The notes under the pieces were generated by a model that saw nothing but the letters and a program-made list of their open reading frames with translations, had not been told where the DNA came from and did not search any database. The translations under genes were made by a program, and so were the position numbers. This document shows positions 31,161 through 43,800 of a stretch of DNA of 64,000 bases, in pieces. Source of the stretch: Acanthosepion esculentum (lineage: Eukaryota > Mollusca > Cephalopoda > Sepiida > Sepiidae); assembly GCA_964036315.1 (NCBI GenBank), contig OZ038485.1:100841249-100905248 (forward strand), read 5' to 3'. Each line of letters opens with the position of its first letter. Positions within the stretch are counted from its first letter, which is position 1.

Positions 31161-31239
31161 AACATCTGGTTAGCAAAGTCCGAATTACTGTTTATAATCA
31201 CACACCAAGTTTGACCTGTTTAACAGATGCAATATTGGA

Positions 31240-31680
31240 GGAATCGAGACTTTTCTTATACAGTCCCAGTTGCGATGGACTGGTCATGTCTTGAGAATGT
31301 CAGATGACAGGATACCCAACATCCTAATGTAGACCCAGTTAGATCAGGGCTACAGGAATGTAGGACGCCCATGGCTAAGATTCAAAGACAAGCAGAAGAG
31401 CAACTTTTCACCTGTCAATATACCACATAACACCCTTGATCGCTTTCCCTTGGAGCGGGTAGAATGGAGACAACCTTTTTTAGTGGACTCAGCAGTCTTC
31501 AATCTGGTTGTCTGAATCGTCTTCAAGAAGTGAGAGGAAGATCTAAAAGGTCAGCCAATCTAACAGTGATTTCATCCCACAATCCTCACCCTTGCTCCAT
31601 ATGCGGCCTCCTTTGTAAATCAGTAGTGGGTCTTAAGTGCCACTTAAGATTATCGCACAAAATTTCATAACTGAATCAAT
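31240..31680 (+). pseudogene. LINE C-terminal fragment with a C2H2 finger
   Basis: Frames give LQWTGHVLRMSDDR-like sequence (31265-31305; reads RWTGHVLRMSDDRIPNIL), then GRPWLRFKDKQKSNFSPVNI and LERVEWRQPF, and in a shifted frame (ending 31670) CSICGLLCKSVVGLKCHLRL then SH, a C2H2 zinc finger. Such a finger ends the ORF2 protein of a common metazoan LINE type. One stop and one or two frameshifts mark it as dead. Confidence 0.8.
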
Positions 31681-31879
31681 TAAACTGTCAGATCTTCATC
31701 CGTCGAAACCGACGGGAAAGTCTGGGATGAGGAGTTATAATTATTTACATTATTTACATTCTTACTATCGCTCCGATCTTGGTCCTATCCGGATTTATCC
31801 AAGTTATTTTTGATCACGGTAACCCTCAGGATATTTCAAAATAAACCCTTTATTTAATTTATGTGGTTTGATTGTTTTA

Positions 31880-32085
31880 CGAACTATGAATTGGACAGTC
31901 TAAAATCAAGCCAGTAGAAAAATTTAAATATCTAGGAAGTGTTTTAACAGAGGACGGGATGAGCGACACCGAAATCCGAAGACGCATTGGACGATCGAAA
32001 GATGCCTTCCAAAAGCTAAACAAGGTATTAAGAAACAAGAAAATTTCGTTAGAAACAAAGAGCCTGACACGCATAGAAGTAGAAG
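31880..32085 (+). pseudogene. RTE-like LINE internal fragment
   Basis: Plus strand encodes VEKFKYLGSVLTEDGMSDTE, IRRRIGRSKDAFQKLNKVLR and NKKISLETKS, the connection after the reverse transcriptase palm in RTE-type LINEs. The frame upstream of VEKF is closed. Confidence 0.85.
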
Positions 32086-32099
32086 ATTATATTACAAAA

Positions 32100-32769
32100 A
32101 ATGATAAAAACGTTCAGTGTATTTATTTAATTTTTTTAATTTTTCCAGGAAAGTTCGCTCTATACAAGGTTCGAGTGCCCCTCAACGTAGGGGTTAACTG
32201 AATCAGTCCTTGGATATGACTGTAATATGAGTCGATATGAAGTGAATATTATGAGGATAAGGAGGATAGACAACTTTGATCTTTCACTTGAAGAGGTTAA
32301 GGTTATAGTGCCCTGGCAAGCATTCATGATGGAGTCTGTTCCACAAAGCAACGGTTCTTCTGACAAAGCTGGCAACGTGGAATTTCTTACTTGAAGTTAA
32401 AATGCGGAGAAAGTGTGGGTGCTTCGATTCCGTGGACGCGACATGTAAAAGTCAGAACTGTTGGAGCCACTCTGAACACGGGCTTGCAACATTACATGTG
32501 TGGGAATGTGGCTGGAAAGAAAGGTTTTAATTAACCACCCCCGGCTACCTTATCTTCAGTTGTCAGCTTACTGCCCTACCATAACAATGTGAAAAAATAT
32601 ATTGCAAAACAAAGCGCCACCCACGGGCCCATCTTATGTACCATCGTGTAATTATATATTTAAAATAAGATTAGGAACATCGTTTGAGATTGGAAATAAT
32701 TAATTGTAATGTGAAAAATAAAACATCATACTCGTTCTATCTTTTGATATTAATCCACAGCATATGCTG
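32100..32769. other. unassigned DNA
   Basis: No gene or known repeat recognised. Short frames lack motifs. Confidence 0.5.
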
Positions 32770-34035
32770 GGAACAACTGCAACAACATTGATCGGGTTTG
32801 ATACTTGAGTCTGTAGGTAAAAATTAATACTTGAGTCTGTAGGTAAAAATTGACCAGGTTTATAGTTGAGATTAAAACTGACAAATATTTATGTTATAGG
32901 CAAGTATGGGTCGTTTTTTTACATGGTTCAATAGATAAATTTTGCTCGATTTCATAGTTGAATCATATAGGTAAATATTGATCGACTTTATGCTTGAGAC
33001 AATAGGTAAATATTTGTCACCTTTATACTTGAGTTTGTAGATAAATATTGCTCGGTTTTATACTTGAGTCTACAGGTGAATATTGGTTGAAGCTATACTT
33101 GAGTCTATTAGTAAAAACGGTCGTGTTTATACATGAGTCTATAAGTAAAACCATACGTGAGTCTATAAGCAAACATTGGTAGGATTTATACATGGGACTA
33201 TAGGAAAATCTTGATTGCGTTTTTAAGTGAATCTATAAGTAAGCATTGGTAAGAGTCATATTTGAGTCTATAGGTAAACCTTCGTTGGATTATACTTACC
33301 TGCATAGGTAAATTTTAGTTGGGGTTGTACGTGAGTCAATACGTAAACATTGGTGAGATTTATACTTGCGATTATACGTAAAACTTTGTTGGATTAATTC
33401 ATGAATCTATAGGTAAAACTTTATTGGATTTATACGTGAGTCTATAGCTAAGCGTTGGTCGGATTTGTACTTGAGACAATAGATAAATACTGGTCGGATA
33501 TATACTTGAGTCTATAGGTAAATGTTTATCGAGTTTATGAGCGAATCTGTTGATAAGGATTGGTCGGAGTTATACTTAAATCTCTAGATAAAGCTTTGCC
33601 GGAATTATAGTTGAGTATATAGGTAAACTTTGGTTGTTTTTATACATGAGTCTGTATAAAATCATTGATCGTATCTATACTTGAGACTATAGGTAAACAT
33701 TTGTTGGATTTATACTTGAGTCTATTAGCAAACATCGGTTGGATCTATACGTGAATCTATAGGTAAGCATTGATCGGATTTATAATTGAGTTTATAGGTA
33801 AACCTCTTGGATTTATATTTCACTTTGATTGGGTTTATACATGAGTTTATAGCTAAGCTTTAGTTGGATTTATACTAGAGACTATAGGTAAATACAGTTT
33901 GGATTTATACTTGAGTCTATAGATCGTGTTTATAAGTGAATCTATAGGCAAGCCTAGGTCGAAATTAGACTTGAGTCCATATTAGTCAGATTTATTCTTG
34001 AGTCTATAGAAAAACTTTCGTTTTATACTTGAGTT
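32770..34035. repeat. 35-bp degenerate minisatellite
   Basis: About 33 to 36 diverged units with consensus TTTATACTTGAGTCTATAGG, TAAACATTGGTCGGA. Unit length varies around 35 bp with frequent indels; units differ much more than in the other minisatellites here, so it is probably the oldest array in the window. Confidence 0.9.
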
Positions 34036-34089
34036 TGAAAACATCTGCCCGGAATTTGGTGGTGGTCTTACATCACTACAGCTTATGCA

Positions 34090-35185
34090 GTGAGTTTGGT
34101 TTGGCTTTTGTTTTACGGCATATCAACCACAATGGGTTATTTAATGCCGACAAAATTTTTAGGATATATTCGTGTAAATAGAATATGTATTCTTTGGATT
34201 AGATTGGTTTGGTTTATTATGTTTTACGGCATATCAACCGCAATGGGTTATTTAATGCCGACAAAGTTTTTATGGCTGGTAATGTGTTTTTCTTCAAAAA
34301 TCTATTTCTCGGAATATTTTGCCTTGGAGAAATCTATAGCTGGTCATATTTTTTTCAAAGTATGTATAACTGTTTGCATTGCTGGTATTTTTTAAAAGTA
34401 TTGCTGACAATAATTTTTCCTTCAAAAATTATTGCTGGTCATAATTTTTTTTATGACAAAGTATTTCTGGTATAAAAACCTATTTTTGCACAAGTTTGGG
34501 TGTTAACTATTTGCACTTTTAGGGAACCTAACAGGTGCTACCACCCCAGGTCAGGGTGGACCTGGGAACACCAGCAATTAAGAGGTGGTTCCACGCTCCT
34601 CAAAACCTACTGATTAGAGACCGTGCTGTTGGACGTAGTTTTTCGTCATACCCAAGACGCGAATATAGTTTATCATCATACCCAGGATGCGGATGTAGTT
34701 TATCATCATACCCCGGATTCGGATGTAGTTTATGATCGTATACAGGATGTGGATGTCGTTTATCGTCTTTCACAGGGCGCAGAATTAGTTTATCTTCATA
34801 ACCAAGTCGCGAATGTAGTTTTTCGTCATACCCAGGATGCGGATGTAGTTTATCGTCTTACCCAGCACGCGGATGTAGTTTATCGTCATACCCAGGACAC
34901 GAAGGTACTTATCGTCATACCCAGGATGTGGATGCATTTTATCATCATAGCCAGGATGCGGATGTAGTTTATCGTCATACACAGTATGCGGATGTAGTTT
35001 ATCGTCTTACCCAGGACGCGTATTTAGTTTATCGTCATACCCAGGATGCGGATGTAATTCATCGACATACCTAGGACACGGAATTAGTAAGTTTATCGTC
35101 ATACCCAGGACGCGGATGTAGTTTATCGTCATATCCAGGACGCGGATGTAGTTTATCGTCATACCCTGAACTTATGCAGTCAGGG
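34090..35185 (+). repeat. composite repeat family C, copy 4, plus strand, longest
   Basis: Order (plus strand): two 114-bp units each ending GGTTATTTAATGCCGACAAA (34090-34275); decayed array of TATTGCTGGTCATA..TTTTTCAAA units (34270-34470); head with TGTTAACTATTTGCACTTTT, GCTACCACCCCAGGTCAGGG, AATTAAGAGGTGGTTCCACG (34500-34620); then an expanded 30-bp array (34625-35180), consensus ATACCCAGGATGCGGATGTA plus GTTTATCGTC, about 18 units. In copies 1-3 this last array is one or two units long. Confidence 0.85.
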
Positions 35186-35189
35186 TATT

Positions 35190-35880
35190 ATTGGTTCCTC
35201 TAATAAAAGAGCTGTGTTGGTTTTGTTCCAGTCTGCAAAGTAAAAGATTAAACAAAATAATATCTGGAAGGACATTGAAAAAACTAATAAAGAATGAGAC
35301 AGGGAATCAATTAAAAGCTATGGACCTCTCGTCAAAGAAAAAATGGCGGCCGAAATCTTTAAAGAAATTAAGGTTTATCTTTTGTAAGTCATCTCGTCTG
35401 TGCGAACATCCGAATGCTGTGTCCAAGAAGTTGTTGGCTTGTGTCAAAATGAGGTATTTTGGGGTTTTTTCTTCGTGACCTCAAGTATTGAAAATTACGT
35501 TTCTGAAAATTCAGGGTTTCGTTTACGATAGCTTTTTAGGTTTGGTTTCCCGATGATGACCAGATGTCATAAAGCTGCCACTTTTATCTATTTGTTTTTC
35601 TTTGTTCTTTCTGGTATATCGTATCTTTTTGTTTCATTTTCTTCTCCATTTTCAGTCTTTTAGTTTTTATCTTTTCATCTGTCTTTTCATCTCTTCTTCT
35701 CTCCCTCTCTCTCTACCACGCTCTTAACGTTTTTCTTTTCCCTCTTTATTCCTTCTTTCTTTTTCTTTAATTTTTCTTTCCCGCCATTCTTAATTTCTCT
35801 CTCCATTTCTTCCTTACTGACATAATTTTTTACCTGTCAGGTTTCTGTCTGTTTCACGTTATTTCAGCTATTCGTTTTTT
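35190..35880. other. unassigned DNA grading into T-rich sequence
   Basis: A Lys-rich frame at 35191-35478 shows no recognisable motif. From about 35600 the plus strand becomes pyrimidine-rich. No gene supported. Confidence 0.45.
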
Positions 35881-35882
35881 GT

Positions 35883-35921
<39 letters not shown>

Positions 35922-36510
35922 ATCTTTCTTTCTTTTTTTCTAAGGCTTTTATCTTTCTTCGTTCTTTCTTTCTTTCTTTCTAAAACATTTTACCTTTCTT
36001 TCTTTCTTTCTTTCTTTCTTTATAAGGATTTAATCTTTCCTCGTTCTTTCTTTCTAAAGCATTTTACCTTTCTTTCTTTCTTCCTTTCTTTCTTTCTTTG
36101 TAAAGCTTTTATCTTTCTTTTGTTCTTTCTCTCTTTCTAAAGCATTTTACCTTTATTTATTTCTTTTTAGGGCCTTATACCTTCCTTTTTTAAATTTAAA
36201 AAGGGCTTAGAAAACCTTTTTAACTTTTCGGCAACCTAATGGCTTCTTTTCTGCACAATGACTGTCGGATATTGTTTTCCGGTCTCTCACGTTTCTTTCT
36301 TTTACTCTCACTTTCAGTATCTTTGCTTATTTCTCTTTGCCTTTTTACTTTCTTTCGCTTTAAGGATTTTTATTTTCTTCTTAACCAATCTAAACTTTTC
36401 TCTCCTTATTGAAGAGATTCCTTGCCTCTCACGTTTTTTCAGTTTCTCTCGCTAATTGTTTATTTTACATAAAATTGTCTTTTTCTTTTTTGTTTGATTT
36501 TTTTCTTTCT
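35881..36510. repeat. (CTTT)n-rich pyrimidine DNA leading into the satellite
   Basis: CTTT runs at about 35885-35935, 35962-36022 and 36067-36100, alternating with TAAGGCTTTTATCTTTC and AAAGCATTTTACCTTTC. These phrases are precursors of the 59-bp satellite monomer. A non-repetitive pyrimidine-rich stretch lies at 36230-36500. Confidence 0.85.
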
Positions 36511-39500
36511 TTCTAAGGTCTTTTACCTTCCTTTCATTCTAAGGCATTTTACCTTTCTTTCTTTTTTCTTTCTAAGGTCTTTTACCTTCCTTTCATTCTA
36601 AGGCCTTTTACCTTTCTTTCTTTTTTCTTTCTAAGGTCTTTTACCTTCCTTTCATTCTAAGGCCTTTTACCTTTCTTTCTTTATTCTTTCTAAGGTCTTT
36701 TACCTTCCTTTCATTCTAAGGCCTTTTACCTTTCTTTCTTTATTCTTTCTAAGGTCTTTTACCATCCATCTATTCTAAGGCCTTTTACCTTTGTTTCTTT
36801 TTTCTTTCTAAGGTCTTTTACCTTCCTTTCATTCTAAGGCCTTTTACCTTTCCTTCTTTTTTCTTTCTATGGTCTTTTACCTTCCTTTCATTCTAAGGCA
36901 TTTTACCTTTCTTTCTTTTTTCTTTCTAAGGGTTTTACCTTCCTTTCATTCTAAGGTTTTTTACCTTTCTTTTTTTTTAATGGTCTTTTACCTTCCTTTT
37001 ATTCTAAGGCTTTTTACTATTCTTTATTTTTTTTTCTAAGGTTTTTCACCTTCTTTTCATTCTAAGGCATTTTACCTTTCTTTCTTTTTTCTTTCTAAGG
37101 TCTTTTACCTTAATTCCATTCTAAGGCACTTTACCTTTCTTTCTTTTTTCTTTCTAAGGTCTTTTACCTTCCTTTCATTCTAAGGCATTTTACCTTTCCT
37201 TCTTTTTTCTTTCTAAGGTCTTTTACCTTCCGTTCATTATAAGGCATTTTACCTTTTTTTTCTTTTTTTCCTTCTATGGTCTTTTAATTTCTTTCCTGTT
37301 TGTTTCTGAGGTCTTTTACCTTCCTTTCCTTCTAAGGCCTTTTACCTTACTTTCTTTATTTTTTTCTAAGGTATTTTACCTTCCTTTCATTCTAAGGTCT
37401 TTTACCTTTTTTTCTTGTTTCTTTCTAAGCTCTTTTACCTTCCTTTCATTCGAAGGTCTTTTACCTTTCATTTTTTGTACGTTTCTAAGGTCCTTCACCT
37501 TCCTTTCATTCTATGGCATTTTACCTTTCTTTCTTTTTTCTTTCTATGGTCTTTTACCTTCCTTTCATTCTAAGGCATTTTACCTTTCTTTCTTTTTTCT
37601 TTCTAAGGTCTTTTACCTTCCTTTCATTCTAAGGCATTTTACCTTTCTTTCTTTTTTCTTTCTAAGGTCTTTTACCTTCCTTTCATTCTAAGGCATTTTA
37701 CCTTTCTTTCTTTTTTCTTTCTAAGGTCTTTTACCTTCCTTTCATTCTAAGGCATTTTACCTTTCTTTCTTTTTTCTTTCTAAGGTCTTTTACCTTCCTT
37801 TCATTCTAAGGCCTTTTACCTTTCCTTCTTTTTTCTTTCTAAGGTCTTTTACCTTCCTTTCATTCTAAGGCATTTTACCTTTCTTTCTTTTTTCTTTCTA
37901 AGGTCTTTTACCTTCCTTTCATTCTAAGGCATTTTACCTTTCTTTCTTTTTTCTTTCTAAGGTCTTTTACCTTCCTTTCATTCTAAGGCATTTTACCTTT
38001 CTTTCTTTTTTCTTTCTAAGGTCTTTTACCTTCCTTTCATTCTAAGGCATTTTAACTTTCTTTCTTTTTTCTTTCTAAGGTCTTTTACCTTCCTTTCATT
38101 CTAAGGCATTTTACCTTTCTTTCTTTTTTCTTTCTAAGGTCTTTTACCTTCCTTTCATTCTAAGGCATTTTACCTTTCCTTCTTTTTTCTTTCTAAGGTC
38201 TTTTACCTTCCTTTCATTCTAAGGCATTTTACCTTTCTTTCTTTTTTCTTTCTAAGGTCTTTTACCTTCCTTTCATTCTAAGGCATTTTACCTTTCTTTC
38301 TTTTTTCTTTCTAAGGTCTTTTACCTTCCTTTCATTCTAAGGCATTTTAACTTTCTTTCTTTTTTCTTTCTAAGGTCTTTTACCTTCCTTTCATTCTAAG
38401 GCATTTTACCTTTCTTTCTTTTTTCTTTCTAAGGTCTTTTACCTTCCTTTCATTCTAAGGCATTTTACCTTTCCTTCTTTTTTCTTTCTAAGGTCTTTTA
38501 CCTTCCTTTCATTCTAAGGCATTTTACCTTTCTTTCTTTTTTCTTTCTAAGGTCTTTTACCTTCCTTTCATTCTAAGGCATTTTACCTTTCTTTCTTTTT
38601 TCTTTCTAAGGTCTTTTACCTTCCTTTCATTCTAAGGCATTTTAACTTTCTTTCTTTTTTCTTTCTAAGGTCTTTTACCTTCCTTTCATTCTAAGGCATT
38701 TTACCTTTCTTTCTTTTTTCTTTCTAAGGTCTTTTACCTTCCTTTCATTCTAAGGCCTTTTACCTTTCCTTCTTTTTTCTTTCTAAGGTCTTTTACCTTC
38801 CTTTCATTCTAAGGCATTTTACCTTTCTTTCTTTTTTCTTTCTAAGGTCTTTTACCTTCCTTTCATTCTAAGGCATTTTACCTTTCTTTCTTTTTTCTTT
38901 CTAAGGTCTTTTACCTTCCTTTCATTCTAAGGCATTTTACCTTTCTTTCTTTTTTCTTTCTAAGGTCTTTTACCTTCCTTTCATTCTAAGGCATTTTAAC
39001 TTTCTTTCTTTTTTCTTTCTAAGGTCTTTTACCTTCCTTTCATTCTAAGGCATTTTACCTTTCTTTCTTTTTTCTTTCTAAGGTCTTTTACCTTCCTTTC
39101 ATTCTAAGGCCTTTTACCTTTCCTTCTTTTTTCTTTCTAAGGTCTTTTACCTTCCTTTCATTCTAAGGCATTTTACCTTTCTTTCTTTTTTCTTTCTAAG
39201 GTCTTTTACCTTCCTTTCATTCTAAGGCATTTTACCTTTCTTTCTTTTTTCTTTCTAAGGTCTTTTACCTTCCTTTCATTCTAAGGCATTTTAACTTTCT
39301 TTCTTTTTTCTTTCTAAGGTCTTTTACCTTCCTTTCATTCTAAGGCATTTTACCTTTCTTTCTTTTTTCTTTCTAAGGTCTTTTACCTTCCTTTCATTCT
39401 AAGGCATTTTACCTTTCCTTCTTTTTTCTTTCTAAGGTCTTTTACCTTCCTTTCATTCTAAGGCATTTTACCTTTCTTTCTTTTTTCTTTCTAAGGTCTT

Positions 39501-42500
39501 TTACCTTCCTTTCATTCTAAGGCCTTTTACCTTTCCTTCTTTTTTCTTTCTAAGGTCTTTTACCTTCCTTTCATTCTAAGGCATTTTACCTTTCTTTCTT
39601 TTTTCTTTCTAAGGTCTTTTACCTTCCTTTCATTCTAAGGCATTTTACCTTTCTTTCTTTTTTCTTTCTAAGGTCTTTTACCTTCCTTTCATTCTAAGGC
39701 ATTTTAACTTTCTTTCTTTTTTCTTTCTAAGGTCTTTTACCTTCCTTTCATTCTAAGGCATTTTACCTTTCTTTCTTTTTTCTTTCTAAGGTCTTTTACC
39801 TTCCTTTCATTCTAAGGCATTTTACCTTTCCTTCTTTTTTCTTTCTAAGGTCTTTTACCTTCCTTTCATTCTAAGGCATTTTACCTTTCTTTCTTTTTTC
39901 TTTCTAAGGTCTTTTACCTTCCTTTCATTCTAAGGCCTTTTACCTTTCTTTCTTTTTTCTTTCTAAGGTCTTTTACCTTCCTTTCATTCTAAGGCATTTT
40001 ACCTTTCTTTCTTTTTTCTTTCTAAGGTCTTTTACCTTCCTTTCATTCTAAGGCATTTTAACTTTCTTTCTTTTTTCTTTCTAAGGTCTTTTACCTTCCT
40101 TTCATTCTAAGGCATTTTACCTTTCTTTCTTTTTTCTTTCTAAGGTCTTTTACCTTCCTTTCATTCTAAGGCATTTTACCTTTCTTTCTTTTTTCTTTCT
40201 AAGGTCTTTTACCTTCCTTTCATTCTAAGGCATTTTAACTTTCTTTCTTTTTTCTTTCTAAGGTCTTTTACCTTCCTTTCATTCTAAGGCATTTTACCTT
40301 TCTTTCTTTTTTCTTTCTAAGGTCTTTTACCTTCCTTTCATTCTAAGGCATTTTACCTTTCCTTCTTTTTTCTTTCTAAGGTCTTTTACCTTCCTTTCAT
40401 TCTAAGGCATTTTACCTTTCTTTCTTTTTTCTTTCTAAGGTCTTTTACCTTCCTTTCATTCTAAGGCATTTTACCTTTCTTTCTTTTTTCTTTCTAAGGT
40501 CTTTTACCTTCCTTTCATTCTAAGGCATTTTAACTTTCTTTCTTTTTTCTTTCTAAGGTCTTTTACCTTCCTTTCATTCTAAGGCATTTTACCTTTCTTT
40601 CTTTTTTCTTTCTAAGGTCTTTTACCTTCCTTTCATTCTAAGGCCTTTTACCTTTCCTTCTTTTTTCTTTCTAAGGTCTTTTACCTTCCTTTCATTCTAA
40701 GGCATTTTACCTTTCTTTCTTTTTTCTTTCTAAGGTCTTTTACCTTCCTTTCATTCTAAGGCATTTTACCTTTCTTTCTTTTTTCTTTCTAAGGTCTTTT
40801 ACCTTCCTTTCATTCTAAGGCATTTTACCTTTCTTTCTTTTTTCTTTCTAAGGTCTTTTACCTTCCTTTCATTCTAAGGCATTTTAACTTTCTTTCTTTT
40901 TTCTTTCTAAGGTCTTTTACCTTCCTTTCATTCTAAGGCATTTTACCTTTCTTTCTTTTTTCTTTCTAAGGTCTTTTACCTTCCTTTCATTCTAAGGCCT
41001 TTTACCTTTCCTTCTTTTTTCTTTCTAAGGTCTTTTACCTTCCTTTCATTCTAAGGCATTTTACCTTTCTTTCTTTTTTCTTTCTAAGGTCTTTTACCTT
41101 CCTTTCATTCTAAGGCATTTTACCTTTCTTTCTTTTTTCTTTCTAAGGTCTTTTACCTTCCTTTCATTCTAAGGCATTTTAACTTTCTTTCTTTTTTCTT
41201 TCTAAGGTCTTTTACCTTCCTTTCATTCTAAGGCATTTTACCTTTCTTTCTTTTTTCTTTCTAAGGTCTTTTACCTTCCTTTCATTCTAAGGCATTTTAC
41301 CTTTCCTTCTTTTTTCTTTCTAAGGTCTTTTACCTTCCTTTCATTCTAAGGCATTTTACCTTTCTTTCTTTTTTCTTTCTAAGGTCTTTTACCTTCCTTT
41401 CATTCTAAGGCCTTTTACCTTTCTTTCTTTTTTCTTTCTAAGGTCTTTTACCTTCCTTTCATTCTAAGGCATTTTACCTTTCTTTCTTTTTTCTTTCTAA
41501 GGTCTTTTACCTTCCTTTCATTCTAAGGCATTTTAACTTTCTTTCTTTTTTCTTTCTAAGGTCTTTTACCTTCCTTTCATTCTAAGGCATTTTACCTTTC
41601 TTTCTTTTTTCTTTCTAAGGTCTTTTACCTTCCTTTCATTCTAAGGCATTTTACCTTTCTTTCTTTTTTCTTTCTAAGGTCTTTTACCTTCCTTTCATTC
41701 TAAGGCCTTTTACCTTTCCTTCTTTTTTCTTTCTAAGGTCTTTTACCTTCCTTTCATTCTAAGGCATTTTACCTTTCTTTCTTTTTTCTTTCTAAGGTCT
41801 TTTACCTTCCTTTCATTCTAAGGCATTTTACCTTTCCTTCTTTTTTCTTTCTAAGGTCTTTTACCTTCCTTTCATTCTAAGGCATTTTACCTTTCTTTCT
41901 TTTTTCTTTCTAAGGTCTTTTACCTTCCTTTCATTCTAAGGCCTTTTACCTTTCCTTCTTTTTTCTTTCTAAGGTCTTTTACCTTCCTTTCATTCTAAGG
42001 CATTTTACCTTTCTTTCTTTTTTCTTTCTAAGGTCTTTTACCTTCCTTTCATTCTAAGGCCTTTTACCTTTCTTTCTTTTTTCTTTCTAAGGTCTTTTAC
42101 CTTCCTTTCATTCTAAGGCATTTTACCTTTCTTTCTTTTTTCTTTCTAAGGTCTTTTACCTTCCTTTCATTCTAAGGCATTTTAACTTTCTTTCTTTTTT
42201 CTTTCTAAGGTCTTTTACCTTCCTTTCATTCTAAGGCATTTTACCTTTCTTTCTTTTTTCTTTCTAAGGTCTTTTACCTTCCTTTCATTCTAAGGCATTT
42301 TACCTTTCTTTCTTTTTTCTTTCTAAGGTCTTTTACCTTCCTTTCATTCTAAGGCCTTTTACCTTTCCTTCTTTTTTCTTTCTAAGGTCTTTTACCTTCC
42401 TTTCATTCTAAGGCCTTTTACCTTTCCTTCTTTTTTCTTTCTAAGGTCTTTTACCTTCCTTTCATTCTAAGGCATTTTACCTTTCTTTCTTTTTTCTTTC

Positions 42501-43490
42501 TAAGGTCTTTTACCTTCCTTTCATTCTAAGGCATTTTACCTTTCTTTCTTTTTTCTTTCTAAGGTCTTTTACCTTCCTTTCATTCTAAGGCATTTTACCT
42601 TTCTTTCTTTTTTCTTTCTAAGGTCTTTTACCTTCCTTTCATTCTAAGGCCTTTTACCTTTCCTTCTTTTTTCTTTCTATGGTCTTTTACCTTCCTTTCA
42701 TTCTAAGGCATTTTACCTTTCTTTCTTTTTTCTTTCTAAGGGTTTTACCTTCCTTTCATTCTAAGGTTTTTTACCTTTCTTTTTTTTTCAATGGTCTTTT
42801 ACCTTCCTTTTATTCTAAGGCTTTTTACTATTCTTTATTTTTTTTTCTAAGGTTTTTCACCTTCTTTTCATTCTAAGGCATTTTACCTTTCTTTCTTTTT
42901 TCTTTCTAAGGTCTTTTACCTTAATTCCATTCTAAGGCACTTTACCTTTCTTTCTTTTTTCTTTCTAAGGTCTTTTACCCGTCTTTCTTTTTTCTTTCTA
43001 ATGTCTTTTACCTTCCGTTCATTATAAGGCATTTTACCTTTTTTTTCTTTTTTTCCTTCTATGGTCTTTTAATTTCTTTCCTGTTTGTTTCTGAGGTCTT
43101 TTACCTTCCTTTCCTTCTAAGGCCTTTTACCTTACTTTCTTTATTTCTTTCTAAGGTATTTTACCTTCCTTTCATTCTAAGGCCTTTTACCTTTTTTTCT
43201 TGTTTCTTTCTAAGCTCTTTTACCTTCCTTTCATTCTAAGGCATTTTAACTTTCTTTCTTTTTTCTTTCTAAGGTCTTTTACCTTCCTTTCATTCTAAGG
43301 CATTTTACCTTTCTTTCTTTTTTCTTTCTAAGGTCTTTTACCTTCCTTTCATTCTAAGGCATTTTACCTTTCTTTCTTTTTTCTTTATAAGCTCTTTTAC
43401 ATTCCTTTCATCCGAAGGTCTTTTACCTTTCATTCTTGTTTGTTTCTAAGGCCATTCACCTTCCTTTCATTCTATGGCATTTGACCTTTC
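36511..43490. repeat. 59-bp satellite array, about 118 monomers
   Basis: Monomer: AAGGTCTTTTACCTTCCTTT, CATTCTAAGGCATTTTACCT, TTCTTTCTTTTTTCTTTCT. The centre (about 37530-42640) is very uniform. Recurrent variants are ATTTTAACTTT, CCTTTTACCTTTCCTTC and ATTTTACCTTTCCTTC; ATTTTAACTTT recurs every five or six monomers, giving a loose 295-354 bp higher-order unit. Edges (36511-37530, 42650-43490) are diverged. AAGGT and ACCTT within each unit can pair as a short hairpin. No coding capacity. Confidence 0.97.
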
Positions 43491-43659
43491 TTTTCTTTTT
43501 TCTAATGTCTTTTACCTTTCTTTCTTAGGCTTTTTACCTTTCATTCTTTTTTCTTTCTAAGGTCTTTTACCTTTCTTTCTTGTTTGGTTCTAAGGTCTTT
43601 TACCTTTCTTTCTAAGGCATTTTACCTTTGTTCCATTTTTTCTTTCTAATGTATTTTAC

Positions 43660-43694
<35 letters not shown>

Positions 43695-43800
43695 AGGCCT
43701 CTTACCTTTCTTTCTTTCCGAAGCCTTTTACCTTTCTTTCTTTCTGTCTTTCTTTCTTTTTCTTTATAAGGCCTTTTTTCCTTTCTTTCTTTCTTTTACC
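43491..43800. repeat. degraded satellite edge with (CTTT)n
   Basis: Irregular AAGGC.TTTTACCTTTC phrases separated by CTTT runs (43664-43692, 43735-43760). It mirrors the 35881-36170 edge. Confidence 0.85.

Noticed and set aside
35881..43800. Telomeric or subtelomeric repeat
   Set aside because: The monomer is 59 bp and CTTT-rich with no TTAGGG-like unit; a satellite is the better description.
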